Shown: piece after piece, positions 1-9,300 of the stretch | Numbering within the stretch: the stretch's first letter is position 1 | How the letters are laid out: each line of letters opens with the position of its first letter | Source of the DNA: Bradyrhizobium sp. 200 | GTDB lineage: Bacteria > Pseudomonadota > Alphaproteobacteria > Rhizobiales > Xanthobacteraceae | Length of the DNA: 64,000 nucleotides | Reading direction: 5' to 3' | Assembly (NCBI RefSeq): GCF_023100945.1 | Contig: NZ_CP064689.1 | Location: 4,198,001 to 4,262,000 of the forward strand | Notes under the pieces: generated by a model | What the model was told of the DNA's origin: nothing | Databases searched by the model: none | What the model saw: only the letters and a program-made list of their open reading frames with translations | Translations under genes and position numbers: made by a program

Positions 1-566
1 CGATCCTGGATGCGAAACGGCGGACCGTACTGCTCAACATCGAAGACAGGGCATTGGCGTATCTCAGGCTGAAGCTTGGGACGGCGGCGGCCGACAGAGC
101 ATTGCGCGCCTACCGCGACCGTCATCGAAGTTCGATGATGAAGCTCGCGTCGGAGGCATTCGCGCTGATCAGTCGAGGCGCCTATTCGGAGCTCGTTACC
201 CAACCGTCAAACGGGAATGAACTCCTGATCGCCAAGGGATCCGACGGGGGTTCCAAGATCGCTTCCGAACTGTCGAAAGGCACGCGATTCCAGCTGTATT
301 TGGCGCTGCGCGTAGCCGGATATCACGAATTCGCGCGGGCTCACGCTCCCGCCCCCTTTCTCGCCGACGACATCATGGAGACGTTCGACGATTTTCGAGC
401 GGAGGAAGCCTTTCGTCTGCTCGCCGGCATGGCCGCCACGGGACAGGTGGTCTACTTCACCCATCACCTCCATCTCTGCGAAATCGCGAAGGCCGTCGAG
501 CCGACGGCGATCGTCCACGACCTTCAGTCGGGCACACGCGTCCGAGCCACTAGTAGGGCTGCTTAG
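1..566 (+). CDS. YhaN/SbcC-like ATPase, C-terminal part (5' end outside window)
   Basis: The frame is open from the first bases and ends at TAG 564-566, so only the last ~187 residues are visible. They match the C-terminal half of an SMC/SbcC-like ABC ATPase of the YhaN kind. A signature stretch LSKGTRFQLYLALR is followed by a Walker B/D-loop stretch PFLADDIMETFDD and the switch histidine in VVYFTHH. YhaN-type proteins usually pair with a YhaO-like nuclease in DNA-end processing; the partner would lie left of the window. The gene ends about 37 bases before the IS200-like element, which has not cut it. Family is fairly sure, exact role inferred. Confidence 0.8.
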   Translation, partial: ILDAKRRTVLLNIEDRALAYLRLKLGTAAADRALRAYRDRHRSSMMKLASEAFALISRGAYSELVTQPSNGNELLIAKGSDGGSKIASELSKGTRFQLYLALRVAGYHEFARAHAPAPFLADDIMETFDDFRAEEAFRLLAGMAATGQVVYFTHHLHLCEIAKAVEPTAIVHDLQSGTRVRATSRAA

Positions 567-604
567 TTCGCCGTCGACGATCTGCCTAGCGTAACCGGGA
601 GACC

Positions 605-621
605 CCCCGGCTCTGCCGGGG
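605..621 (+). repeat. Left subterminal hairpin of the IS200-like element
   Basis: A 7-bp perfect stem (605-611 with 615-621) and loop TCT, matching the right-end hairpin at 1224-1242. In this family TnpA binds such hairpins on single-stranded DNA. Confidence 0.7.
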
Positions 622-709
622 AGGCAGCATAAGTTTGACATTTACGGCGGTCGCCCATCGCCGAAACTTCTGATCGTGAGCCACCACGCACACGAAAGGA
701 AGTTTGACG

Positions 710-1142
710 ATGGACGAGTACGAGAGCCTAAGCCACAGCAAGTGGGAGTGCAAATATCATGTCGTGTTCATTCCCAAGTGCCGCAGGAAAACACTTTACG
801 GAGAGTTGAGACGGCACCTTGGGGATGTGTTCCGCAAGCTGGCGCAGCAGAAGGAAAGCCGGATCGAAGAGGGGCATTTGATGCCGGACCACGTTCACAT
901 GATGATTTCGATTCCACCGAAATACGCGGTTTCGCAGGTGGTCGGGTTTATCAAGGGTAAAAGTGCGATCCATTTGGGCCCGTGTATACGGAGAGAAGAA
1001 GCGCAATTTTGTGGGGCAGCATTTTTGGGCGAGAGGGTACTTCGTCTCGACCGTAGGTCGGGACGAAGCGGTGATACGGGAGTACATCAGAAACCAGGAG
1101 CAGGAGGACAGCCGCTTGGAGCAAATGAATTTGTGGCGTTAA
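710..1142 (+). pseudogene. tnpA: IS200-like transposase TnpA, frameshifted
   Basis: The ATG at 710 begins MDEYESLSHSKWECKYHVVF, a typical IS200 Y1 transposase start. The HUH pair is visible as DHVHMMI. After GFIKGKSAIHL the frame is lost at 976-978: the run TTGGGCCC has one G too many. Removing it restores ARVYGEKKRNFVGQHFW and the catalytic-tyrosine helix EAVIREYIRNQE, ending at TAA 1140-1142, about 143 residues as usual for the family. As written, the read-through runs on past the element, so the transposase should be inactive unless the extra base is a sequencing error. Confidence 0.85.
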
Positions 1143-1144
1143 TC

Positions 1145-1211
1145 GGCCACCTTCAGGTGGCCAACGAATTTGGGGTCGCGTTAGCGACCCCGACCGCCGC
1201 TTCGAGCGGCC
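1145..1211 (+). other. Three tandem hairpins after tnpA
   Basis: Directly after the tnpA stop come three hairpins: 1145-1152 with 1155-1162 (GGCCACCT stem), 1172-1179 with 1184-1191 (GGGGTCGC stem), and a short GCCGC/GCGGC stem near 1195-1211. There is no T-run, so this is not a classical terminator. It may be 3' structure of the element that blocks read-through or binds transposase. Confidence 0.5.
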
Positions 1212-1223
1212 CAATACCTAAAG

Positions 1224-1242
1224 CCCCCGGCTCTGCCGGGGG
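1224..1242 (+). repeat. Right subterminal hairpin of the IS200-like element
   Basis: An 8-bp perfect stem (1224-1231 with 1235-1242), loop TCT, with the same core as the left-end hairpin at 605-621. Confidence 0.7.
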
Positions 1243-1276
1243 ATACTTACTCGCACCTGAAAACGAGGGCGTCTGG

Positions 1277-1726
1277 ATGGCATCGAAGCACCACCCCACG
1301 CCGCTCTCCGGAGGCGACCGCAAAGCTTTGAGCAAGGAGCTGGGCAAGGCGCGCGCGATGGCCAACATCCTGGCTGCACAGTCGGCGGAGATGCGGGCCA
1401 AGGGATTGGCGATGATCCGGCAAGCCGACAAGCTGCTGTGCGAAAGTTGGAACGAGCGGATGTGGAGCGACGGCGAACCGATCGATCTGTCCCCGACCAT
1501 CGACCAGGCCGTCAACGGCGGCTTCGCCTGGTTGGAGATTCGCTGCGCGCGTTGCAAATCTCCGAGCGACGTCGACCTCGCGGCGATGAAGCACACGCCG
1601 ACCACCTTCGTGCACGACCTCGCCAGCCGGCTGCGCTGCCGGAAATGCGCCAAGGCGGGCCGACGTCCCGCGGCGACCCTGCTACAACTGGCTTGGCAGC
1701 CCCGCCATCCTCAAACCGCCTCCTGA
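1277..1726 (+). CDS. Hypothetical protein with paired CxxC motifs
   Basis: The frame reads 149 residues from ATG 1277; upstream codons in frame belong to the insertion sequence, so the ATG is the natural start. The N-terminal half is an Ala/Arg-rich helix. The C-terminal half has CARCKS and LRCRKC about 33 residues apart, which suggests a small zinc ribbon. It ends two bases before the ATG of the SRAP gene, so the two were probably co-transcribed. Function is unknown; the neighbour hints at a link with damaged DNA, an inference from position only. Confidence 0.7.
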   Translation: MASKHHPTPLSGGDRKALSKELGKARAMANILAAQSAEMRAKGLAMIRQADKLLCESWNERMWSDGEPIDLSPTIDQAVNGGFAWLEIRCARCKSPSDVDLAAMKHTPTTFVHDLASRLRCRKCAKAGRRPAATLLQLAWQPRHPQTAS

Positions 1727-1728
1727 AC

Positions 1729-2590
1729 ATGTGCAATCTTTACTATGCCGACCTCTGGATTATGCCGACCATTAGCTCAGAGCGGGCTCGGGCGACGGCG
1801 ATCGCTGCGATGGAGTCGGCATAATCCAGAGGTCGGCATAGTAGAGATTATGCCGACGTCGGCATAATCTCTACTCGATGACGAAGAATGTCGACGCCAT
1901 CCGCCGACTGTTCGCGGCGCTCAACAACCGTGTCGGCAACTTGCAGAGCATGCCCGGTATCTTTCCGGACTACCCGGCGCCGGTCGTTCGCAACGCGCCC
2001 GACAGACACGCGAAATCGTCATGGCGCGGTGGGGAATGCCGTCGTCGCAGCGCGCGCTGATGGACGCCACCAAGAAGCGGGCTCAGAAGCTCGAAGCCAA
2101 GGGTAAGGCGGTCGACTTCAAGGAGCTTCTCCGGATGGAGCCGGACAGCGGCGCCACCAACATCCGCAACGTGAACAGCGTGCACTGGAAGCGATGGTTG
2201 GGTCCAGAGAACCGCTGCTTGGTGCCGTTCACGTCGTTCTCCGAGTACGACACGATCGACGGCAAGAAAGTCCCCGTGTGGTTCGCGAAAGACGAGTCCC
2301 GCCCCCTCCTCGCCTTCGCCGGTCTCTGGACGAACTGGACGTCTGTCCGCAAGGCGAAGGAAAGCGAGATCAACGCCGACATCTTCGCGTTCCTCACCTG
2401 CGAACCGAACATCGAGGTCGGTCGCGTCCATCCGAAGGCGATGCCGGTGATCCTCACCACGGCCCAAGAATACGACGCCTGGCTGCGCGCGCCTTGGGAC
2501 GAAGCCAAGGCGCTGCAGCGACCGTTACCGGATGGTGCGTTGAAGATCGTCGCTACCGGAGAGAAGGAAGACCCGCCGCTCACTGGGTAG
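1729..2590 (+). pseudogene. SRAP-family (YedK/HMCES) peptidase, interrupted and frameshifted
   Basis: SRAP proteins crosslink abasic sites through Cys2. The start MCNLY is at 1729-1743. The continuation [13 protein letters not shown] resumes at 1875 in another frame, separated by a 131-bp palindromic insertion. A second shift near 1996-2010 separates VVRNAPD from [14 protein letters not shown] and fits loss of one base. The remaining body (2021-2590, 189 codons) is well preserved, with [29 protein letters not shown] and [13 protein letters not shown]. Re-initiation at 2021 would give a protein without Cys2, so it is probably inactive. Confidence 0.85.
1741..1875. repeat. Nested palindromic insertion (MITE-like) in the SRAP gene
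   Basis: A 29-bp perfect inverted repeat (1741-1769 with 1815-1843, 45-bp spacer) is followed at once by a 36-bp perfect palindrome (1840-1875). Both are built from the unit TATGCCGAC and its complement. The insert falls between codons 5 and 6 of the SRAP gene and is flanked by AATCTTTAC (1735-1743) and AATCTCTAC (1866-1874), a 9-bp near-duplication with one mismatch. It codes for nothing. It could be a non-autonomous element or the footprint of a recombinase-driven one. Confidence 0.75.
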
Positions 2591-2611
2591 ACGCCGGCTC
2601 CAGCCGTCTAC
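2587..2611. terminator. Possible bidirectional hairpin between convergent genes
   Basis: A 7-bp perfect stem GTAGACG (2587-2593) / CGTCTAC (2605-2611) contains the stop codons of both the SRAP remnant and the convergent helicase-nuclease gene. No T-run follows on either strand, so termination is uncertain. Confidence 0.3.
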
Positions 2612-5600
2612 AAATACATCGCCAATTCTAGGTACCTACAAAACGCGTTGGCGAGCTGCATTTGTCGGGGTGTCCGACACTCCGCTTCGAACAAACGCAG
2701 CGATGCTACGACGACGCAGATGCATTTCGCGCGCGAAGTCGCGACGTTCAGGCGGTTTGCACTGTAGAGGAACTCCATGCCGCGCGGAGCGTCCGAGTGG
2801 CTCGATGTCGTCATCGAATAGATCACGATGGGCGCTTCGCGACCCTGGAACTTGTCTACCGTCCCGATGCGGGCGCCGGGAATGCGCTCCTGAATCTCGA
2901 ACACCTGCGCGTTGTAAGGAGCGATGATCAGTATTTCTTCCAATCCGACCGGCGCCTCGACACCCTCGCGATTGACCCAGGTCGTCCCGCTACTCAGAAC
3001 TTCCGCAACGAGGTCGCGGATCATGTCGGCCTCCTCCCGCGACGAGCTTTGATTGCCTTCATGGGCTACGGGCAGGTAGCGAAGCCCCGCACCGCTCAGC
3101 CGACCCTTCGACCTTATCGTCTGGTTCTCAAGACCCGAATGGGGATGCAACCGACCGTCGTAAAAAAGCTCCGAGGTGAATGAGCAGATCAGCGGATGCA
3201 GGCGCCAGGTCTCCGCAAGGAAGAGGCCTCGGTCGGCGGGCACCGTAGCGTGAGAGCCGAGAATATGGTCGAGCGAAGATACGTCTACACCGTCGGGATG
3301 GCTTCCCTGGATCGGCTGCTCGAGCTGCCGGGGATCGCCAAGTAGCACGATGCTCTTTGCGGCTTGGCAGACGGCCAGAACGTTTGCCAGTGACATCTGC
3401 GCGGCTTCGTCGATGAAGAGCACGTCGACGCTGCGCGCGGCGTCGGGCCTCGACCAGAACCAGGCTGTTCCGCCTCCCACCCTGCATTCCGAGTGCAGGG
3501 CATCGAGAAAAGCCGCATTGTCAGTCGTGAACCGCAGACTTGAACGATCGTCTTCCTTGTCGGAGATCTTTTGGATGCACCCGATTGAGACGGCTTGTTC
3601 GCGGGCCGCGACTACAACCTCATCGAGAAGATTACGGATCACCTTGTGACTGTTCGCCGTAATCCCGACCGTCTTCCCTTCCCTTGCGAGCGCGCAGATC
3701 ATGCGAGCACCGGTATAGGTCTTCCCCGCACCGGGGGGCCCCTGTACCGGAAAGACGCTGCTGTCGAGATTGAGCGCGATGCGGATCGCCGCCGCCAGCG
3801 TCGCCTCGCCGTCCATTTGTAGTTCCTGTCCGCGAAGACGTGGCGCAACGGCCATCAACAGGTCGCGCGCGGCGCGATGTTCGCCCTCTCCGTCAATTCC
3901 GTGGTCCGCCACGTACTCTCCGATCCGCATCAGCGAGTCGGCAAGCACCTGCGTATCGACGAAATTGTGGACGAAGACCGCTTCGGGATGAAAGGATGCC
4001 GTGTCGCCGCGCTTCTTGATGTCGATCGTGAGCTCGTCGAGCGAAATAGCCACCACTCGTCCGAACTTATCGCCGCCGATGCTCCTGAGATCGTCCTCGG
4101 CCCGGATGTCGGTATCCTGCAGCGCAAACCGGTACCGATGGATCGGTGCCTTGGCGGTGCCGCCGGCCTGCTTCAGAAACGTGATATCCGCCAGGCCGGC
4201 GCGCTCATGGAGCAGGTCTTCGGCGGACAGGTCGCGAAGCCGGAAGTATTCCCACCAGACGGCCTTCTTTTCCCGCCCGTGCCAATCCAGCATGAAGGCG
4301 AGTAGCCACTGCGCCTGCTGTTCGGCGTTCCGTTCCGCTACGTCGTCCGGCACGCCGTCTGTAAGGCGTGCGACAAGTGTCGCAACCTTCTTTTGCCATT
4401 CATCAAGTTCGATGCTGATCTCTGATGTCGCGGCCGCCGGCCGGTCGATGACTGCACCACCAGCGATGACGTCCGCTCGAACAGCTTCGAGCCAGCGTCG
4501 CAACGCTTCGGTGGACGCGCAATCATCCCGATTGTATCCCCTGATCGCTGCCTTGTCGCTTTCGGGAATGCCGGCGGTGTCTGCCAGTTCGAGACGTGCC
4601 TGCGTCCGAGCCATCACCCCACCGACGTCCTCCAACGGCACAGTCCTAACGAACGAATAAAGCGGCTCGAGCTTCTTTATCGAATAGCTCTCGACACTCG
4701 CTCGAATGGCGTGCCGCACGACGGAAAAGAGATCGACGAAAATCTCCGCGCGCAGCAGGCCGTCGACCTCGTTCTCACGCGTCGCATAGCGTCCCATCAG
4801 CCGCTTCATTGCCGCCGGTTCGTAGGGCGCAAAATGGTAGATGTGAAGATCGGGATAGACCTTCAGGCGCTCGGTCACGAAATCGACGAAGCGCTCGAAC
4901 GCACCCCTCTCCTCCTGCCGATTGGAAGCCCAATCGCCAACGTACTGCGCGGAGCCGTCCTCATCCGAGTAGAGATACCCGAACAGGAATTCCAATCCAC
5001 CGTCGCCGACAAACGGGTCACCCTCGAAGTCGAAGAAGATGTCGCCCTGCGACGGCTCGGGAAGGCGCGACAGCCCGAAGCCAGCGATCGGCGGCAAGGT
5101 CTCGTAAACAACCGCACCGCGCGCGCGTCCCTCGACCTGGATCCTGGCTTGCTCCCGCATCTTCTCGAAGCTCTTTGCGGCTCCCCGATCGGGCCTCCAC
5201 TGGAGCGGCAACGGCAGAGCCGCGAGCGCCGCCATGGTTTCGACGCCATGCCTTTCCAACTCGCCGATCTGGGATTTGCTGATGCCAGCGACCAGGGACA
5301 TATGATCGTCGGCCCTCCTCCTCTGGTCACAGTGGCGGCGCCAACGACATATCTCGCAGTGTTCAATCGGCTCAGGATAGGGGTCACCGCCGATCGCTCC
5401 CGAGACGGAGCGCTCGAGACTGCTCCGGACATGCCTATAGTACGCGCCATAGTCGGCGACCCGGTACGTTTCAGGGACGTAGTTCGTACCCGGCGTAACA
5501 ACGAAGGCGGAAATCGGCTCTGCCTGCTGGGTCTCCGACAGCAGGTCCGAGTAAAGCGATATCTGAAGGACCGTATTACCCTTCGTCTCTCGCGCGAGCT

Positions 5601-6033
5601 TGGTGTCGATCACTTCATAGGACCAAGGGCCGAAGCGGCTCGGCATTTCCACCCGCCGAAGAACGTCGGCCCGGCCGTTCCAGCCGCCCGCCTGCAGCGC
5701 CCCCTGAACGATGATCGCATCTCCCCGGGTCATAGCGGCGCCGGTGGCGGCGAGCGATTTGGCATCGACACCCACACCTTCAACCACGGTTGCGGTGAGA
5801 CCGCTTGCCTCGATGTGCTCGATGAAGCCCCGCTCGTGCAACGCACCGCGTTCCGCCAGCACTTCGAGCACCGGATCCCAGACCTTCGGCTTCTCCAACT
5901 GGCCGTTCGCGACCTTGAGATCGAGTTCCGTCAGGTAGCGACAGTTCAGATGCCCTACTAGGTCAACCGAACTGAGGTGCAAGTTCCCACCGATTTTTTG
6001 CATCTCTACCCAACCCACTTTGATCTCGGCCAT
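2608..6033 (-). CDS. RecB-like nuclease / DEDD exonuclease / SF1 helicase fusion
   Basis: 1141 residues. Residues 1-240 look like a RecB/Cas4-type PD-(D/E)XK nuclease: D123, D143-T-K145, a Q157 motif, and four cysteines (C31, C226, C229, C235) spaced like an Fe-S nuclease. Residues 330-510 form a YprB-like RNase H/DEDD domain (DFEGDP at 335, YNRDDC at 500-505). Residues 750-1141 are an SF1 helicase: Walker A GPPGAGKT at 765-772, Walker B FIDEAAQ at 873-879, motif III LLGDPRQLEQP, motif VI LNVATSRAK. The architecture matches the TM0106-type RecB/helicase family and implies processing of DNA or RNA ends. Divergent from the Hhe-like gene across 342 bp. Confidence 0.85.
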   Translation of the reverse strand: MAEIKVGWVEMQKIGGNLHLSSVDLVGHLNCRYLTELDLKVANGQLEKPKVWDPVLEVLAERGALHERGFIEHIEASGLTATVVEGVGVDAKSLAATGAAMTRGDAIIVQGALQAGGWNGRADVLRRVEMPSRFGPWSYEVIDTKLARETKGNTVLQISLYSDLLSETQQAEPISAFVVTPGTNYVPETYRVADYGAYYRHVRSSLERSVSGAIGGDPYPEPIEHCEICRWRRHCDQRRRADDHMSLVAGISKSQIGELERHGVETMAALAALPLPLQWRPDRGAAKSFEKMREQARIQVEGRARGAVVYETLPPIAGFGLSRLPEPSQGDIFFDFEGDPFVGDGGLEFLFGYLYSDEDGSAQYVGDWASNRQEERGAFERFVDFVTERLKVYPDLHIYHFAPYEPAAMKRLMGRYATRENEVDGLLRAEIFVDLFSVVRHAIRASVESYSIKKLEPLYSFVRTVPLEDVGGVMARTQARLELADTAGIPESDKAAIRGYNRDDCASTEALRRWLEAVRADVIAGGAVIDRPAAATSEISIELDEWQKKVATLVARLTDGVPDDVAERNAEQQAQWLLAFMLDWHGREKKAVWWEYFRLRDLSAEDLLHERAGLADITFLKQAGGTAKAPIHRYRFALQDTDIRAEDDLRSIGGDKFGRVVAISLDELTIDIKKRGDTASFHPEAVFVHNFVDTQVLADSLMRIGEYVADHGIDGEGEHRAARDLLMAVAPRLRGQELQMDGEATLAAAIRIALNLDSSVFPVQGPPGAGKTYTGARMICALAREGKTVGITANSHKVIRNLLDEVVVAAREQAVSIGCIQKISDKEDDRSSLRFTTDNAAFLDALHSECRVGGGTAWFWSRPDAARSVDVLFIDEAAQMSLANVLAVCQAAKSIVLLGDPRQLEQPIQGSHPDGVDVSSLDHILGSHATVPADRGLFLAETWRLHPLICSFTSELFYDGRLHPHSGLENQTIRSKGRLSGAGLRYLPVAHEGNQSSSREEADMIRDLVAEVLSSGTTWVNREGVEAPVGLEEILIIAPYNAQVFEIQERIPGARIGTVDKFQGREAPIVIYSMTTSSHSDAPRGMEFLYSANRLNVATSRAKCICVVVASLRLFEAECRTPRQMQLANAFCRYLELAMYL

Positions 6034-6375
6034 AATCGACTTCTTGCGGTCGTTCCGGCGAGTTGAATGATGCCATTTTCCTAGGCACTTATCCCCTGAT
6101 TACACTCGAAATAGGCGAGCAATCTACCTATAGTCGCGTCAAAAGAGTGAATGGGGCAAATTTGGTGCGGGCGATTCCGGTAGAAAAAGCCAAGTGGCGG
6201 CGCGACCTTTCGGCTTTTCTTCCTGTGAAAAGGAACTCGTCCTGTCGGGCGACAGCCGGGACGTTAAGACAGTTCGGACATAGGAGGCGACGCCTAGAAT
6301 GCGTCTGTGTCTCCACGATTTTGGCCGTTTGGAATTTGCCGTTTTTGGTGACGCCTCTTTTTCTAGGGGCGAACT
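6034..6375. other. Divergent intergenic region between two giant enzymes
   Basis: These 342 bases separate the start codons of two divergent genes and should hold both promoters. I saw no consensus sigma70 pair and no clear palindrome. Short open frames here lack a ribosome site and protein character. Confidence 0.5.
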
Positions 6376-9300
6376 GTGCGTGAGCGAGTTCAGGTTGAGG
6401 AAGCAGTGACCGGAGTTCTAATAATCACCTGCACCGCGGCGGACAACGTCAACGTGGCGTTCTACCAGAACGCCGTGCCAATCGTTCGCGACCTTGCGGT
6501 CGAAAACACCCTCGGCCACGACCTAACGGATATATCGGTCCACCTGACGGCAGAACCTCCGTTCCTAACCCCGGGCGTCTGGCGTATCGAACGCATCTCC
6601 GACCAAGCCGTCCACCATATCCGGAGCCTCGACCTAAAGCTCGATCCAGCGTTCTTGGCCGGCATCAACGCTTCGCGGCGTGGCGAACTGCGCATCCAGG
6701 TCGAGGCCGGCGGAACCGTGCTCGCCGAGCAGGCCGTCGAGATCAACCTCCTGCCGCCCTCGCATTGGGGCGGTGTCAATTCGGCGCCGGAACTGCTGGC
6801 GGCTTTCGTCCGTCCGACCGACCCGAGCGTCGACGTCATCCTGCGCGAGGCCTCCGACAAGCTCGCCGCCGCCGGCCGCGACGAGGCCATGGACGGCTAC
6901 CGCAAGGGCACCAAGGCGCGCGCCTGGGAGATTGCCGACGCAATCTGGGCCGCACTAGTCGCGCATTCGATCGCCTACGTCCTGCCGCCCAAGAGTTTCG
7001 AGCGTTCCGGCCAGATGGTCCGCGGACCAGGGGACATCCTGTCCCGCAAGGTCGGTACCTGCCTCGATCTTACGCTGCTCTACGCCTCCTGCCTCGAGCA
7101 AGCAGGCCTCAACCCTGTCCTGGCGCTCACCGAAGGACACTCCTTCGTCGGCATCTGGCTGGTGGACGAGGACTTCTCAGGACTCGTGATCGACGATCCC
7201 CAGATGCTGCGCAAGCGCGTGCAGCTCGAGGAAATGGTCGTGGTCGAGACCACACTTCTGACCGGCGCCCATCCGGCGCGCTTCAAACAGGCGGTCGATG
7301 CGGCGAAGAAGCTGATCGCCGAGGACGCGGTGGCCCCGTTCGAGATCGCCGTCGACGTCCGGCGCGCGCGCAGCGCCAAGATCCGCCCCCTGGATCTGTC
7401 GAGTTCGACCGAGCCTGCAATTCGGCCCGTCACGACCACCGTCACCGCCCAGGAAGTCGGCGAAATACCTCAATTCGAAGAGGACCTCGACAAGCGCCGC
7501 GAGCCGGTGGCCGAACGCAATCTCGACAGGCTCGAGAGCTGGAAGCGCAACCTTCTCGACCTCTCGCTGAAGAACCGGCTTCTCAATTTCAAGGACTCGA
7601 AATCCACCATCGCGATCGAATGCCCGGACCCGGCGGCACTGGAAGACAGGCTGTCCGACGGCGAGCGCTTCAAGCTCCTCGGCAAGGCCACCGTACTCGA
7701 CGGCAGCGACGGCCGCGACCCGGCGCTTCTCGCCGACCGCCAGAACGAAGACGGACGCAAGGACTTCATCCTGGATGCGATGAAGCGCGGCGACCTTCAT
7801 GCCAACGTCGCCGACACCGAACTGGAAGGACGCCTCACCGATCTCTACCGAGCCTCCCGGCTCGCCTTCGAGGAAGGCGGCGCCAACATCCTCTATCTGT
7901 GCCTGGGTTTCCTGAAATGGACGCCGCAGGACGGCGCGGGCCCGTACCGGGCGCCCTTGATCCTGATCCCGGTTCAGCTTGAACGCAAAAGCGTGCGTTC
8001 CGGCTTCCGCCTCGCGCTGCACGAGGACGAAGCGTGCTTCAACCCGACCTTGATGCAGATGTTGAAGCAGGATTTCGACCTGTCGATGCCCGAATTCGAA
8101 CTGCCGCAGGACGCTTCCGGCATCGACGTTGCCGGCATCTGGAAGACTGTCCGCCGTCACATCAAAAGCATCAAGGGCTGGGAAGTCACCGAGCAGGTCA
8201 CGCTCGCGACGCTGTCGTTCACCAAATACCTGATGTGGAAGGACCTCGTCGACCGCACCGACCTGCTCAAGCGCAATCCGGTAGTGGCCCACCTGATCGA
8301 TACGCCTACACACACCTACGAAGGAACTTCGAGTGGCGGCTTCATCGATGCCCGCACCATCGACGAGATCATCGACCCGGTCGACTTGTTCACACCACTT
8401 TCGGCCGATTCGTCGCAGATCGCGGCCGTCATCGCAGCCCAGCGCGGCGCCGACTTTGTTCTGTTCGGCCCGCCTGGCACCGGCAAGAGCCAAACCATCG
8501 CCAACGCCATCACCAATTGCCTCGCGCACGGCAAGACTGTGCTCTTCGTCTCCCAGAAGACCGCGGCGCTCGAAGTCGTTCGGCAACGTATGAACGCCAT
8601 CGGACTTGGCAACTACTGTCTTGAGGTCCACTCCACCAAGGCGCAGAAGTCCAGCGTGCTGGAGCAGCTTGCTACCGCCTGGCGCGAGCGCAATCTCGTC
8701 ACCGAGGAGCACTGGTCGACCGCTGCCAGCGACCTCAAGAAGAAGCGCGACCAGTTGAACCGGCTGGTCTCGGCTCTGCACCGCAGGCGTGCCAACGGCA
8801 TGACGGCCTACGAGGCCTTCGGACGGGTGGTCGCCGACCGCGACCGGCTCGCGGACATCGGACTGACTTGGCAGGCAGGCACCGTTCATTCGCCCGAGCA
8901 ACTCGCCCAAATGCGAGAGACCTGCTCCGATATGCGCACTGCGCTGGAAGCCGTCGGCGATCCGGCCGTCCATCCTTTGAAGGGTATCGAGCAAACCCGT
9001 TGGAACCCGGCCTGGGTGCAGACCTTGCAGCAGACCATCGACCGCCTCCAGGTCACGCTCCAGCAGGTGCGGGTCGCGGCCGATGCGCTAGTCACTTCTC
9101 TCGGACTGAACGAGATCGCCGACGACAGCCTGTTGCCGCAGCTTGTTAAGCTCGTAGCCCTGATGCTGAACGCGAATACAGCCGATGGCGTGCTGCTGCT
9201 GAACGAGGATACCGCCGAGCGCGTGCGCTCTCTCTTGGCAATGGCCCATATGGCTGGCCGAATCGAAGAGAAGACGTCGGAATTGTCGACCCGGTACGAC

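Larger units (their letters stand above)
603..1242 (+). mobile_element. IS200/IS605-family insertion sequence (tnpA only)
   Basis: A single HUH transposase frame is bracketed by near-identical hairpins: CCCCGGC/GCCGGGG at 605-621 on the left and an 8-bp version of the same stem at 1224-1242 on the right, both with loop TCT. Subterminal hairpins are how this family marks its ends, and such elements have no terminal inverted repeats or target duplication. There is no tnpB. Exact ends cannot be fixed from the sequence alone. The element lies in the gap between the YhaN-like gene and the next small gene. Confidence 0.8.

Noticed and set aside
603..1242. CRISPR-like repeats
   Set aside because: The hairpins are the two ends of an IS200-like element plus post-gene stems; there is no spaced repeat series anywhere in the window.
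4711..5961. Rightward open frame of about 416 codons
   Set aside because: Antisense to the RecB/helicase gene, with no protein-family pattern.
7177..8994. Long leftward open frame of about 605 codons
   Set aside because: It is fully antisense to the well-supported Hhe-like gene; high GC keeps opposite frames open. No domain or ribosome site.
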